From the NCBI RefSeq assembly GCF_902728265.1, contig NZ_CACVBR010000001.1:1-64000 (forward strand): 64,000 nucleotides of DNA, written 5' to 3'. How positions within the stretch are numbered: position 1 is the stretch's first letter; each line of letters begins with the position of its first letter. Below, piece after piece: positions 35,349 to 43,229 of the stretch. Under the pieces are notes generated by a model. It made no database searches, was not told the DNA's origin, and saw only the letters and a program-made list of their open reading frames with translations. Source of the stretch: Chryseobacterium potabilaquae. GTDB lineage: Bacteria; Bacteroidota; Bacteroidia; Flavobacteriales; Weeksellaceae. The translations under genes were made by a program, and so were the position numbers.

Positions 35349-35459
35349 GATTTTGGTGAGAATGAGAAAACCAAAAAATACAATAAAATAATTCAAAATT
35401 TTAATACTTTCTATTTTTTCTAATAAAAAGGCTGTCAAAAAATATTTTGACAGCCTTTT
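35349..35459 (+). ncRNA. Putative small RNA (about 110 nt) from the duplicated heme-type promoter
   Basis: Between the -7 element ending at 35342 and the strong terminator at 35426-35459 there is no gene, only a nine-codon frame at 35362. A 7-bp stem (TTTTGGT 35351-35357 with ACCAAAA 35370-35376) lies at the 5' end. A promoter, short structured body and terminator together suggest an iron- or heme-responsive small RNA; a decayed gene remnant is the alternative. Confidence 0.3.
35426..35459. terminator. Strong bidirectional terminator
   Basis: 14-bp perfect stem (AAAAGGCTGTCAAA / TTTGACAGCCTTTT) with a six-base A/T loop. It ends the putative small RNA on the plus strand and the monooxygenase transcript on the minus strand. 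Confidence 0.9.
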
Positions 35460-35517
35460 ACATTTTCATTGAACTCGAAATATAAACAATAAAGTTTTAT
35501 TCTAATTGTCCATGGAA

Positions 35518-35808
35518 TCAATAAATTTTAAATCCTTTATAGACCTGAGTTGAGCTTTCTAACATTTTGGAAGCTTCTCTACGAAAGTATAATAAATGAT
35601 CCTGCCCTATATGATGATTATGATGCTCTACGCTTTCCCATAATTCGATCAGAAAAAAAACACCTTTATTCTCATTATCCTCAATAAGATCATATTGTAA
35701 GCACCCTTCTTCTTTTCGTGTTTCTTTTACAAGATTCCTAAAGAGCTCTACTGCATCCATCAAATAATTTTCATTAAATTTAAAAAGGGCCACTATATGT
35801 AAATTCAT
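35518..35808 (-). CDS. Putative quinol monooxygenase (ABM domain)
   Basis: 96 aa, matching the dimeric ferredoxin-like ABM/YgiN family: HIVALFKFNENYLMDAVELFRNLVKETRKEEGCLQYDLIED, then FFLIELWESVEHHNHHIGQDHLLYF. These small cofactor-free proteins oxidise quinols or act on heme; the IsdG-type heme-degrading Asn/His/Trp set is not clearly present, so a general monooxygenase is favoured. It is adjacent to, but reads towards, the heme region and shares the terminator at 35426. Confidence 0.85.
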   Translation of the reverse strand: MNLHIVALFKFNENYLMDAVELFRNLVKETRKEEGCLQYDLIEDNENKGVFFLIELWESVEHHNHHIGQDHLLYFRREASKMLESSTQVYKGFKIY

Positions 35809-35859
35809 ATTTTATAATTATACTGTAAAAGTAAAATATTTTCAAAATTGAAAACGCCT

Positions 35860-36783
35860 TTATTTACTGTATTTTTCCACAGTGCACAGAAAAATTAGTT
35901 GAAAAACTGATTTATAAATAGTTATAGAACTCATGATAATGACAAGAGTTCCAATAATAAGGAACATACCTTTCACAGGAAGCCTTGCTGTTAACATAGC
36001 GGAAAAAGGTGCTGTGACAATCCCTCCAATTAAAAGTCCTAAAATAATATTCCAATGTTGAATACCTAATGTCAATATAAAAGTTATTGCCGCTGTAACT
36101 GTTAAAATAAATTTAGCTACAGTAGAACTGCCTATGGCAAATCTGGGAGTAAATGAATTTTTAATCAATGTTCCTGTTACTAGCGGGCCCCATCCTCCTC
36201 CTGCAAAAGAATCTATGAAACCTCCCAGAATTCCCAAACGGGTAAGGTTTGTTTTGCGTTTAAGGGCTTTACTTTGTTTTTTCTTCCATGCATTAGTTAA
36301 GATTTTGAATCCCAAATATAAAGTATAAAAAGCCATGATAACTTTGGTGATTTTAGCATAATATTCTCCCACATAGGAAAGGCAAACAGCTCCAATAATA
36401 GCTCCAATAACTGCAGGAATGACTAGTTTCTTAACCAAACCTTTACTTACATTTTTTAGTTTGATATGACTAATACTTCCCGCTGCCGTTGTAAAACTTT
36501 CCGCAGAATGAATACTGGCACTTACAATATGGGGAGGAATATTTAAAAATAAAAGTGTTGTGGTACAGATTACCCCATATCCCATTCCCATTGACCCGGC
36601 AACAATTTCAGCTAAAACCCCCACAAGAAGCATCCAATAAAAAATATAATTATCTTTTGCCAACACCGTTAGAAGCTCATCCCAATACCCTAATTCATAC
36701 ATGGAAAAGATGAGAAAACTGCACCCTAAAATAGTAGCAAAAAAAACATGCAGTCTTATCTGAATTTTTCTTGAAATTACCAT
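35860..36783 (-). CDS. TauE/SafE-family sulfite or sulfonate permease
   Basis: 307 aa with about eight membrane helices. GSMGMGYGVICTTTLLFLNIPPHIVSASIHSAESFTTAAGSISH and GILGGFIDSFAGGGWGPLVTGTLI are the two internal-repeat halves typical of TauE/SafE transporters. It starts two bases beyond the cysN stop, so it is the last gene of the sulfate-assimilation operon. A role as sulfate importer or sulfite exporter is likely; the direction of transport cannot be told from sequence. Confidence 0.9.
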   Translation of the reverse strand: MVISRKIQIRLHVFFATILGCSFLIFSMYELGYWDELLTVLAKDNYIFYWMLLVGVLAEIVAGSMGMGYGVICTTTLLFLNIPPHIVSASIHSAESFTTAAGSISHIKLKNVSKGLVKKLVIPAVIGAIIGAVCLSYVGEYYAKITKVIMAFYTLYLGFKILTNAWKKKQSKALKRKTNLTRLGILGGFIDSFAGGGWGPLVTGTLIKNSFTPRFAIGSSTVAKFILTVTAAITFILTLGIQHWNIILGLLIGGIVTAPFSAMLTARLPVKGMFLIIGTLVIIMSSITIYKSVFQLIFLCTVEKYSK

Positions 36784-36784
36784 A

Positions 36785-38026
36785 TCATAAAATCATTACG
36801 GCTCCTACTGTAGAATTACTTGTTTCATCAATCAAGATAGCATTTCCTGTATCTTTATTATCCTCAAAACTATCAAAAACCAATGGAGAAGCTGCTTTTA
36901 AACGGATTTTAGCTACTTCATTCAGATTGATTCCATTAGTAACTGGTATTTTTTCCAAAGAATTAACATCAATTTTATAGTCAATTTCTTTTATGATGAC
37001 TTTCGACACTTTACTTTTGTGTTGAATACAATATTTATTTCCTTCTTTTAGCTCTTTTCTATCAAGCCAACAAACAATGACATCAAACTCATTTTCAACT
37101 TTTGGCAATTGTTCTTCTTTGACTAAAAAATCTCCTCTACTAATATCAATATCATCTTCCGTATGCAATACTACTGGCTGATTTGCAAAAACATAGTCAA
37201 TTTCTTTTCCTCCTGTTTCAATTTTTGATATTTTGGTTGGAATATTTTGTGGGAGTATGATCACCCTATCTCCTTTTTTATAACTTCCAGAAATAACTTC
37301 TCCTGCATATCCCCTATAATCATGTAACTCATCTGTTTGTGGGCGTATTACATATTGTACTTGAAACCTTGAATTTTTATGATCTTCTTTCTGATCAATT
37401 TCAACACTTTCCAAAAAATCAAGTAAGGTAGGGCCTTTATACCATGATGTTTTCTCAGATTTTTCTACGATATTGTCTCCATAGAAAGCTGAAATCGGAA
37501 AATAGTACACATCTGTTAATCCAAGTTTGTGAGCAACAAGTTCATATTCAGACTTTATTCTATTAAAAACATCTTCAGAATAATCCATTAAATCTACCTT
37601 ATTAATAGCTACTACAACTTTTTTCATTTTTAGTAATGCTGCAATAATGGAATGTCTTCTTGTCTGTTCAGTAACACCTTGTCTTGCATCAATTAGAATA
37701 ACAATTAGTTCTGAGTTAGAAGCACCGGTTATCATATTTCTCGTATATTGAATATGTCCTGGAGCATCTGCTATAATAAATTTTCTTTTCGGCGTTGAGA
37801 AATATCGATACGCAACATCTATAGTGATTCCTTGCTCTCTTTCTGCCCTCAAACCATCTGTTAAAATCGCTAAATCTATTCCGTTTATATTTTTGTTCTT
37901 GGATTGTTTTTCTAATGCATCAAGCTGATCTATCAATATGTTTTTGCTATCGTATAAAAGTCTTCCAATAAGAGTACTTTTACCATCATCAACACTACCT
38001 GCGGTTATAAATCTTATTATATTCAT
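36785..38026 (-). CDS. cysN: Sulfate adenylyltransferase subunit 1 (GTPase)
   Basis: 413 aa EF-Tu-like GTPase. G1 GSVDDGKSTLIGRLLYDSK, G3 DAPGHIQYTRNM, G4 NKVDLMDYS, followed by two beta-barrel domains. It drives APS formation by CysD through GTP hydrolysis. No CysC (APS kinase) domain is fused at the C-terminus, consistent with an APS-reducing pathway downstream. Follows cysD by 11 bases. Confidence 0.96.
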   Translation of the reverse strand: MNIIRFITAGSVDDGKSTLIGRLLYDSKNILIDQLDALEKQSKNKNINGIDLAILTDGLRAEREQGITIDVAYRYFSTPKRKFIIADAPGHIQYTRNMITGASNSELIVILIDARQGVTEQTRRHSIIAALLKMKKVVVAINKVDLMDYSEDVFNRIKSEYELVAHKLGLTDVYYFPISAFYGDNIVEKSEKTSWYKGPTLLDFLESVEIDQKEDHKNSRFQVQYVIRPQTDELHDYRGYAGEVISGSYKKGDRVIILPQNIPTKISKIETGGKEIDYVFANQPVVLHTEDDIDISRGDFLVKEEQLPKVENEFDVIVCWLDRKELKEGNKYCIQHKSKVSKVIIKEIDYKIDVNSLEKIPVTNGINLNEVAKIRLKAASPLVFDSFEDNKDTGNAILIDETSNSTVGAVMIL

Positions 38027-38037
38027 CTTTTATTGTA

Positions 38038-38946
38038 TTAAAAATATCCTCCTTTTTTGCGGTCTTCCATAGCTGCTTCTGTCACTTTATCATCAATCCG
38101 GGTTTCTCCACGTTCTGAAATTCTAGATAACGTAATTTCATTGACAACCTCATCCAATGTTGCGGCAGAGCTTTCAATAGCAGCAGTACATGTCATATCT
38201 CCAACAGTTCTATAACGTACTTTTTTATGAATAATGTGATCATTTTCATCTAGACGAATAAAATCAGAAACGGCAATTAGCTGCCCATCAAATTCGATTA
38301 CCTGTCTATCATGAGCAAAATAAATAGAAGGCAATTGAATATTTTCTTTTTTTATATAATTCCAGACATCTAATTCTGTCCAATTTGAGATAGGAAATAC
38401 CCGTACATTTTCACCTTTATTAATTTTTCCATTATAAATATTCCATAACTCCGGACGTTGCAGCTTGGGATCCCATTGCCCAAACTCATCACGAACAGAG
38501 AAAAATCTTTCTTTTGCCCTTGCTTTTTCTTCATCTCTCCTTGCTCCACCAATACATGCATCAAACTGATATTCCTCAATAGTATCTAATAATGTATGAG
38601 TTTGCAACCAATTTCTTGAAGCAAATTTCCCTTTTGGTTCAGACAGCTTTTTTGATTTAATGGTATCTTCAACCTTTCGTATAATAAGCTCAGCTCCTAT
38701 ATCTTCTGCTAAATGATCTCTAAAACGTAATGCTTCAGGAAAATTATGTCCCGTATCAATATGGACTAATGGAAAAGGAATTTTCATGGGTGCAAAAGCT
38801 TTTTTTGCTAGATGTACCAACGTAATAGAATCCTTTCCGCCACTGAAAAGTAAAGCAGGTTTTTCAAATTGAGCCGCAACTTCACGCATAATATAAATGC
38901 TTTCTGCTTCCAGTTGTTCCAGGTAATTTAATTTATATGTACTCAT
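38038..38946 (-). CDS. cysD: Sulfate adenylyltransferase subunit 2
   Basis: 302 aa PP-loop ATP pyrophosphatase. LLFSGGKDSITLVHLAKKAF is the PP-loop; FPLVHIDTGHNFPEALRFRD and ACIGGARRDEEKARAKERFFS are standard CysD blocks, and the C-terminus RKKGGYF is conserved. With CysN it makes adenosine 5'-phosphosulfate from ATP and sulfate. Confidence 0.97.
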   Translation of the reverse strand: MSTYKLNYLEQLEAESIYIMREVAAQFEKPALLFSGGKDSITLVHLAKKAFAPMKIPFPLVHIDTGHNFPEALRFRDHLAEDIGAELIIRKVEDTIKSKKLSEPKGKFASRNWLQTHTLLDTIEEYQFDACIGGARRDEEKARAKERFFSVRDEFGQWDPKLQRPELWNIYNGKINKGENVRVFPISNWTELDVWNYIKKENIQLPSIYFAHDRQVIEFDGQLIAVSDFIRLDENDHIIHKKVRYRTVGDMTCTAAIESSAATLDEVVNEITLSRISERGETRIDDKVTEAAMEDRKKGGYF

Positions 38947-38969
38947 TATTATTTAATAAGAATTTATCA

Positions 38970-39659
38970 TTATCTATGTAAGCCACATTCTTTATGGGAA
39001 CTTTCCCACCACCAACGACCATTACGTGGGTTCTCTCCTTCTTCCACTGCTCTTGTACAGGGCTGACACCCCACACTAATGAATCCCTTTTTATGTAAGG
39101 GTAATTCCTGTACTTTATTTTCTTCTAAATAATGCAATACCTCTTGATAATTCCACTGAATTAATGGATTGTATTTGTAAAGCATTCTCTCTTCATCCCA
39201 TTCTATAATAGACATATTTTCACGATTCTCAGATTGTTCTGCACGAAGCCCCGTAATCCAAATATTAGCATTTTTCAATGCTTGATTCAACGGTTTAACT
39301 TTGCGAATAAAACAGCATTCTTTCCTGGCTTCCACAGAATAATAGAAAGCATTCACCCCTTTCTCATTAACGTATCTTTCTACATCAGCGGTATTAGGAA
39401 AATGAACTTCTATCTTTGTTTTATATTTTGAATTGTTGTTGGCAAGCAGCTCATAATGTTCATAAAATAACCTTCCCGTATCTAACGTAAAAATTTTTAC
39501 CGGCAAATCATTTTTGGAAATTATATCTAAAATAACCTGATCTTCCTGACCAAGTGATGTGGAAAAGACAAGTCCTTCTGAAAATTTTGAGGAAATAAAC
39601 TTCAATCCCTCCTCTGCTGAAAGCTGCTTGATGATATTCACATCTTCTATTGAAATCAT
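38970..39659 (-). CDS. cysH: Assimilatory APS reductase (phosphoadenylyl-sulfate reductase family)
   Basis: 229 aa. The nucleotide loop FSTSLGQEDQVILD is followed by KECCFIRKVKPL (CC pair) and GCQPCTRAV (CxxC), the four cysteines that hold the [4Fe-4S] cluster of APS-type reductases; KECGLH at the C-terminus carries the catalytic Cys. This marks an APS rather than a PAPS reductase and agrees with the absence of cysC. Product is sulfite. First gene of cysH-cysD-cysN-tauE. No sulfite reductase gene is in the window. Confidence 0.94.
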   Translation of the reverse strand: MISIEDVNIIKQLSAEEGLKFISSKFSEGLVFSTSLGQEDQVILDIISKNDLPVKIFTLDTGRLFYEHYELLANNNSKYKTKIEVHFPNTADVERYVNEKGVNAFYYSVEARKECCFIRKVKPLNQALKNANIWITGLRAEQSENRENMSIIEWDEERMLYKYNPLIQWNYQEVLHYLEENKVQELPLHKKGFISVGCQPCTRAVEEGENPRNGRWWWESSHKECGLHR

Positions 39660-39705
39660 AATGTATTCATTTGAAGTAATGCAAATATCTAATAAAATAA
39701 TTACC

Positions 39706-39720
39706 CTACCAAATAAGTAG
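39706..39720. promoter_or_regulatory. Possible Rrf2 operator upstream of cysH
   Basis: CTACCAAATAAGTAG: inverted CTAC/GTAG arms seven bases apart, between the Rrf2 gene and cysH. Position and symmetry fit an operator; the assignment to the adjacent regulator is inference. Confidence 0.35.
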
Positions 39721-39749
39721 ACTAATTATTCAAAAAAAAAGGATTTATA

Positions 39750-40157
39750 TCAATCGACTAAATCCAATAAAGTTTTTTTCTCCAAAATATGTAATGAGGC
39801 ATCTCTCACTTCAATTAATACATCATGCAAACTACAATGATCTTCATTACAATCTTCACATTTTTCATAAAAATTTAGGCTTACACAAGGCAAAAGCGCT
39901 ATGGGTCCATTTACCAAGCGAATAATCTTGGCTAGTTTTACATTTTCAGGATTTTCTTTAAAAAAATATCCTCCTCCTTTTCCTTTTTTACTATCCAAAA
40001 TTTCTGCCTTTTTCAGTTCGAGCAAAATATTCTCTAAAAACTTTAAAGGAATTTTTTTATGTTCCGCAATTTCGGAAATAAGTATAGGGCCTTCATTCCG
40101 TTTTTCAACAAGGTATGAAAGTGCCTTAAAAGCATATTGAGATTTCTTTGACAGCAT
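39750..40157 (-). CDS. Rrf2-family transcriptional regulator
   Basis: 135 aa winged-helix protein: MLSKKSQYAFKALSYLVEK, ISEIAEHKKIPLKFLENILLELKKAEIL and SKKGKGGGYFFKENPENVKLAKIIRLVNG are diagnostic Rrf2 blocks. The C-terminal part has cysteines in LPCVSLNFYEKCEDCNEDHCSLHDV, which could hold an Fe-S cluster or sense thiols, as in IscR/NsrR; alternatively it works like the cysteine regulators CymR/CysR. Its place directly upstream of cysHDN argues for control of sulfate assimilation. Confidence 0.88.
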   Translation of the reverse strand: MLSKKSQYAFKALSYLVEKRNEGPILISEIAEHKKIPLKFLENILLELKKAEILDSKKGKGGGYFFKENPENVKLAKIIRLVNGPIALLPCVSLNFYEKCEDCNEDHCSLHDVLIEVRDASLHILEKKTLLDLVD

Positions 40158-40281
40158 TACAGCAAAAATAAGAAAATTGTTTTATTATGTAGCAAAATTA
40201 GAAGTGAGTTGAAATAGAATTCTTAGTTTTCTATGAGCATCCATAGGGTAATTTTATTTCAAAATTATTAAGTTTGTTTTT

Positions 40282-40710
40282 ATGTTTAGTAAACAAGAAG
40301 CGCAACAGATAAAAAAAGAGTTTTGGACCGCATTTGGAAAATCTTTTCCTAGAAAATGGATTTTATATGATACTAAAATCAAGGATATGGCTTTCAAATT
40401 TAATGCTGACACTAAAAAAGCAGAGGTGTCTCTAGATATTGAAATGAAAGATGAAATTTTCCGGAATGCTTATTATGAAAAAATTTGGTCTTTAGAAGAC
40501 ATTTTAAAAGATTTCGTGGGTGATTTTCATAAAGATGAATATTTTATGTTAGAAAATGGTAAAATAATTAGCAAAATATGGATTGAAAAGCATGGAGTTT
40601 CTATTTTCAACAAAAATACATGGCAAGAAACATTCGAATTTTTTCTCGAAAAAATGGATGGTTTTGAAAGGTTTTATTATGAGTATGAAGACTTTATAAA
40701 AGATGTTTAA
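40282..40710 (+). CDS. DUF4268 domain protein
   Basis: 142 aa, no signal, acidic and aromatic-rich: EAQQIKKEFWTAFGKSFPRKWILYDTKIKDMAFKFNAD, EIFRNAYYEKIWSLEDIL, and the C-terminal MDGFERFYYEYEDFIKD. This agrees with the small DUF4268 proteins common in Bacteroidota. Members are sometimes linked to nucleic-acid-modifying loci, but this copy stands alone. Function unknown. Confidence 0.8.
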   Translation: MFSKQEAQQIKKEFWTAFGKSFPRKWILYDTKIKDMAFKFNADTKKAEVSLDIEMKDEIFRNAYYEKIWSLEDILKDFVGDFHKDEYFMLENGKIISKIWIEKHGVSIFNKNTWQETFEFFLEKMDGFERFYYEYEDFIKDV

Positions 40711-40804
40711 TCTCTGAAAAAAATTCTATTCAGACATTTCAAATGATTTAGATATGAACCTCATTTAATTATGATTTTCAATGCTCTTAACCCTATAATT
40801 AAAA

Positions 40805-40835
40805 AAAATTCCGACTTATTATGAGTCGGAATTTT
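40805..40835. terminator. Bidirectional terminator between DUF4268 and the third lipoprotein gene
   Basis: 12-bp stem AAAATTCCGACT / AGTCGGAATTTT with a short A/T loop between convergent genes. Confidence 0.85.
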
Positions 40836-40899
40836 TACAGTTATTTAGATGTATGATCGTTATAAAACAGGAATACAATTATTTATTCTTGATAATTTT

Positions 40900-41925
40900 C
40901 TAATTTAGATTGAATACTTCTTTTATACTAGGGGCTCTTTCATTCATTTGAAGTTCTTTTACAAAAACCTTTACATCTGTATATAATTCTTGTGAAATTG
41001 TTCCTACTTGCTGTTTTTTCTTACCTTGAAGAAGAATATCAGCAGGAACCCCTAGAAAATAGCTCCCTTCAATGGGCTGAGAGTAATTTAAAGCAATATT
41101 CCCCGTAATGGATAGAGGAATTTCATATCGTATTTCTCTCTTTTTCATTGTTTGAATCATATAAATGGCTATTTTCTTATTGGCCGGAATACTGTATGAA
41201 ATTTTCTCCGTCAATTTTTGGGCTTCTCTTGTTTCAACAGAACTTCCATTTTTATTTTCTAATCCAATTTCTGTATTGATATCCTGTCCCCATATTCCTA
41301 ACTTAGCTCCTACCTTAAGTCCCACATTTACTTCTATTGTATTTTTAACCACAGATTCCTGGGTGTATTCGATAGATTTTTCATAGTTAGGATTTCCTGA
41401 TGTCCCAGCTGTTACTTCAGTTCCACTCATGAGTACTTTTACATCATTTTTTTTCAGATTTTTTATAGGTGTAATAATAGGATCACCTGTTTCAATATAT
41501 GCCCACCATCCGTATTGATCTGCAAGATTTGATTTCGAATATGCCCTAGAAGTTTTGTAATCATTAATAGTAACTCCGTCTATAGCACCTCCATTTCTCA
41601 TCTTTTCACGAACCATAGTTATTATTTTCTGTTCACTGAGGCCTAGCTCTACCAAATGCGATGAAGTAATTTTTTCCTTAACATGCCCAAAATTATAGCT
41701 ACTTCTTGCAGCATTATCTTTTCCAGGAAATGTGGCAATTAATTTCAGGTCATTATCTTTTATGAATTCCTCAAAATCCTTTTCATTAACTATCAAATTG
41801 GAATCAGAAGATTTTGTATTGAGTGAAGTAGCTATATTATTTTCATCTTCCATATTATCCGTCTTACACGCAACAAATAGTAAGATAACTGATATATAAC
41901 CAGTGATATATTTTATTTTTATCAT
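40900..41925 (-). CDS. Aerolysin/ETX-MTX2-like pore-forming lipoprotein, paralogue 3
   Basis: 341 aa from ATG 41925; the frame opens earlier only through a TTG. Lipoprotein signal MIKIKYITGYISVILLFVAC. A shared N-terminal domain (residues ~45-140: KDFEEFIKDNDLKLIATFPGK, DGVTINDYKTSRAYSKSNLADQYGWW) is followed by GTEVTAGTSGNPNYEKSIEY and a long region of alternating polar/apolar strands (TQESVVKNTIEVNVGLKVGAK ... TEKISYSIPANKKIAIYMIQT), the pattern of the aerolysin/ETX-MTX2 membrane-inserting fold. Family assignment is by pattern, not search. It has its own promoter (41947) behind the terminator of paralogue 2. Confidence 0.75.
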   Translation of the reverse strand: MIKIKYITGYISVILLFVACKTDNMEDENNIATSLNTKSSDSNLIVNEKDFEEFIKDNDLKLIATFPGKDNAARSSYNFGHVKEKITSSHLVELGLSEQKIITMVREKMRNGGAIDGVTINDYKTSRAYSKSNLADQYGWWAYIETGDPIITPIKNLKKNDVKVLMSGTEVTAGTSGNPNYEKSIEYTQESVVKNTIEVNVGLKVGAKLGIWGQDINTEIGLENKNGSSVETREAQKLTEKISYSIPANKKIAIYMIQTMKKREIRYEIPLSITGNIALNYSQPIEGSYFLGVPADILLQGKKKQQVGTISQELYTDVKVFVKELQMNERAPSIKEVFNLN

Positions 41926-41946
41926 AAAGAATGTTTTTTTGTGCTG

Positions 41947-42002
41947 CAAATATAATTGGAAATCAACAAATTAGAATCCTTCTAAATAATGATAGATATC
42001 AT
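41947..42002 (-). promoter_or_regulatory. Promoter of paralogue 3 with palindromic upstream site
   Basis: On the minus strand: palindrome ATGATATCTATCAT (41989-42002), 11 bases, ATTCTAATT (41969-41977), 14 bases, -7 element TATATTTG (41947-41954). Spacing is identical to the promoter of paralogue 1. Confidence 0.6.
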
Positions 42003-42018
42003 AACCGTTTTAATAAAA

Positions 42019-42047
42019 TTTAACATTTAATTCATATAAATGTTAAA
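42019..42047. promoter_or_regulatory. 11-bp inverted repeat upstream of paralogue 3
   Basis: TTTAACATTTA / TAAATGTTAAA with a seven-base spacer, between the terminator at 42074 and the palindrome at 41989. Could be a further operator or an RNA hairpin; AT-richness makes chance pairing possible. Confidence 0.3.
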
Positions 42048-42073
42048 TAATAAATATCAACAATACAAAATAT

Positions 42074-42103
42074 AAAATCTTCATTAAAATAAATGAAGAT
42101 TTT
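42074..42103 (-). terminator. Terminator of paralogue 2
   Basis: 12-bp perfect stem AAAATCTTCATT / AATGAAGATTTT shortly after the stop at 42130. Confidence 0.75.
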
Positions 42104-42129
42104 AAAAAATTTATATCTAAAACCAAATA

Positions 42130-43158
42130 TTATTGCTTTAAATTAAATACACTCTTAATATCCGGTGCCTTTTCATTAAGATCTAACTCTTTAACAAATA
42201 CCTTCACATCACTATACAATTGTGCGGATATAGTTCCTGTCTGCTTTTTTCTCATTTTTTCAAAAATAGTATCGGCACTATATTCATTAAAATATCCCAA
42301 ACCTTCTATTGGTTTAGAATAGTTGATTCCAATTCTACCTGTTATGGAAACAGGAACTTCATATTTAATGCTATTCTTTTTAATGGTTTGAACCATGTAG
42401 ATGGCAATTTTCTTATTAGCCGGAATGCTATATGAAATCTTCTCAATAAACTTATGAGTATCTTTGGTTTCCGAACTTACCCCATTTTTATTTTTGAGTT
42501 CCACTTCGGCATTAAAACCCATACCGTAAATTCCAAATGCAGTACTTGTTGTCACTCCAACATTCCTATATATTGATTTTGTAAGAACTGATTCCTGAGT
42601 ATATTCAATAGATTTTTCATAATTCGGATTTCCTGAAGTCCCAGCCGTCACTTCTGTTCCACTCATAATCACCTTTACTTCATCCGGATCACTACTATTA
42701 ACAGGAGTAATGATAGGAGCTCCCGTTTCTATATAGGTCCACCACCCATATTTTTCAGCTAAATTAAATTCTGAATATGCTCTAGCTGTTGTATAATCAT
42801 TAATAGTTACGCCATCGATATTCTCGTTATGAAATGCATTTTGACGTACTAAGCCTAATATTCTTTCATCATTTAGCCCCATCTCTTTTACCTGAACAGC
42901 GGTCATTTTCTCTTTAATATGAGTAAATGTAAAAGCCCCGTCATTTTTTTCTGCACTCTTTTTCATAGGAAAAGTAGCAATCAGTTTCAGTCCTTTATCT
43001 TTTGTAAATTGATCAAAAGCTTTTGCGTTGACTCTCCCATTTGATTGAGCTTCTGATGGATAGTGAGCTTGATCTTCAAAATTAGTATCTTCTGTTCTAC
43101 ATGATGTCAATAATAAAGCTAAAGATAAATAAGTTAAGAAATAATTTGTTTTTATCAT
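42130..43158 (-). CDS. Aerolysin/ETX-MTX2-like pore-forming lipoprotein, paralogue 2
   Basis: 342 aa from ATG 43158 (MIKTNYFLTYLSLALLLTSC lipoprotein signal). Same two-part layout as its neighbours: FDQFTKDKGLKLIATFPMKK, DGVTINDYTTARAYSEFNLAEKYGWWTYIETGAPIITP, GTEVTAGTSGNPNYEKSIEY, then TQESVLTKSIYRNVGVTTSTA and TEKISYSIPANKKIAIYMVQT-type strands (here FIEKISYSIPANKK). Divergence is concentrated in the presumed insertion segment (NVGVTTSTAFGIYGMGFNAE), while the flanks are conserved. No -7 element is visible between it and paralogue 1, so it is probably read from the paralogue 1 promoter through a hairpin at 43177. Confidence 0.75.
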   Translation of the reverse strand: MIKTNYFLTYLSLALLLTSCRTEDTNFEDQAHYPSEAQSNGRVNAKAFDQFTKDKGLKLIATFPMKKSAEKNDGAFTFTHIKEKMTAVQVKEMGLNDERILGLVRQNAFHNENIDGVTINDYTTARAYSEFNLAEKYGWWTYIETGAPIITPVNSSDPDEVKVIMSGTEVTAGTSGNPNYEKSIEYTQESVLTKSIYRNVGVTTSTAFGIYGMGFNAEVELKNKNGVSSETKDTHKFIEKISYSIPANKKIAIYMVQTIKKNSIKYEVPVSITGRIGINYSKPIEGLGYFNEYSADTIFEKMRKKQTGTISAQLYSDVKVFVKELDLNEKAPDIKSVFNLKQ

Positions 43159-43176
43159 AGATGTAATTTTCAATAA

Positions 43177-43201
43177 AACCTTACTTTCGGCAAGTAAGGT
43201 T
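43177..43201 (-). terminator. Hairpin between paralogues 1 and 2 (possible partial terminator)
   Basis: Perfect 10-bp stem AACCTTACTT / AAGTAAGGTT with a TCGGC loop, 19 bases before the paralogue 2 ATG. Only about four U residues follow, so read-through is likely. Confidence 0.6.
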
Positions 43202-43229
43202 AAAAATGATATAGGATATATTTGTTATA

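Noticed and set aside
35362-35391. Nine-codon frame inside the putative small RNA
   Set aside because: Too short and Lys/Asn-rich, as expected by chance in AT-rich DNA; a regulatory RNA explains the context better, though a micropeptide cannot be excluded.
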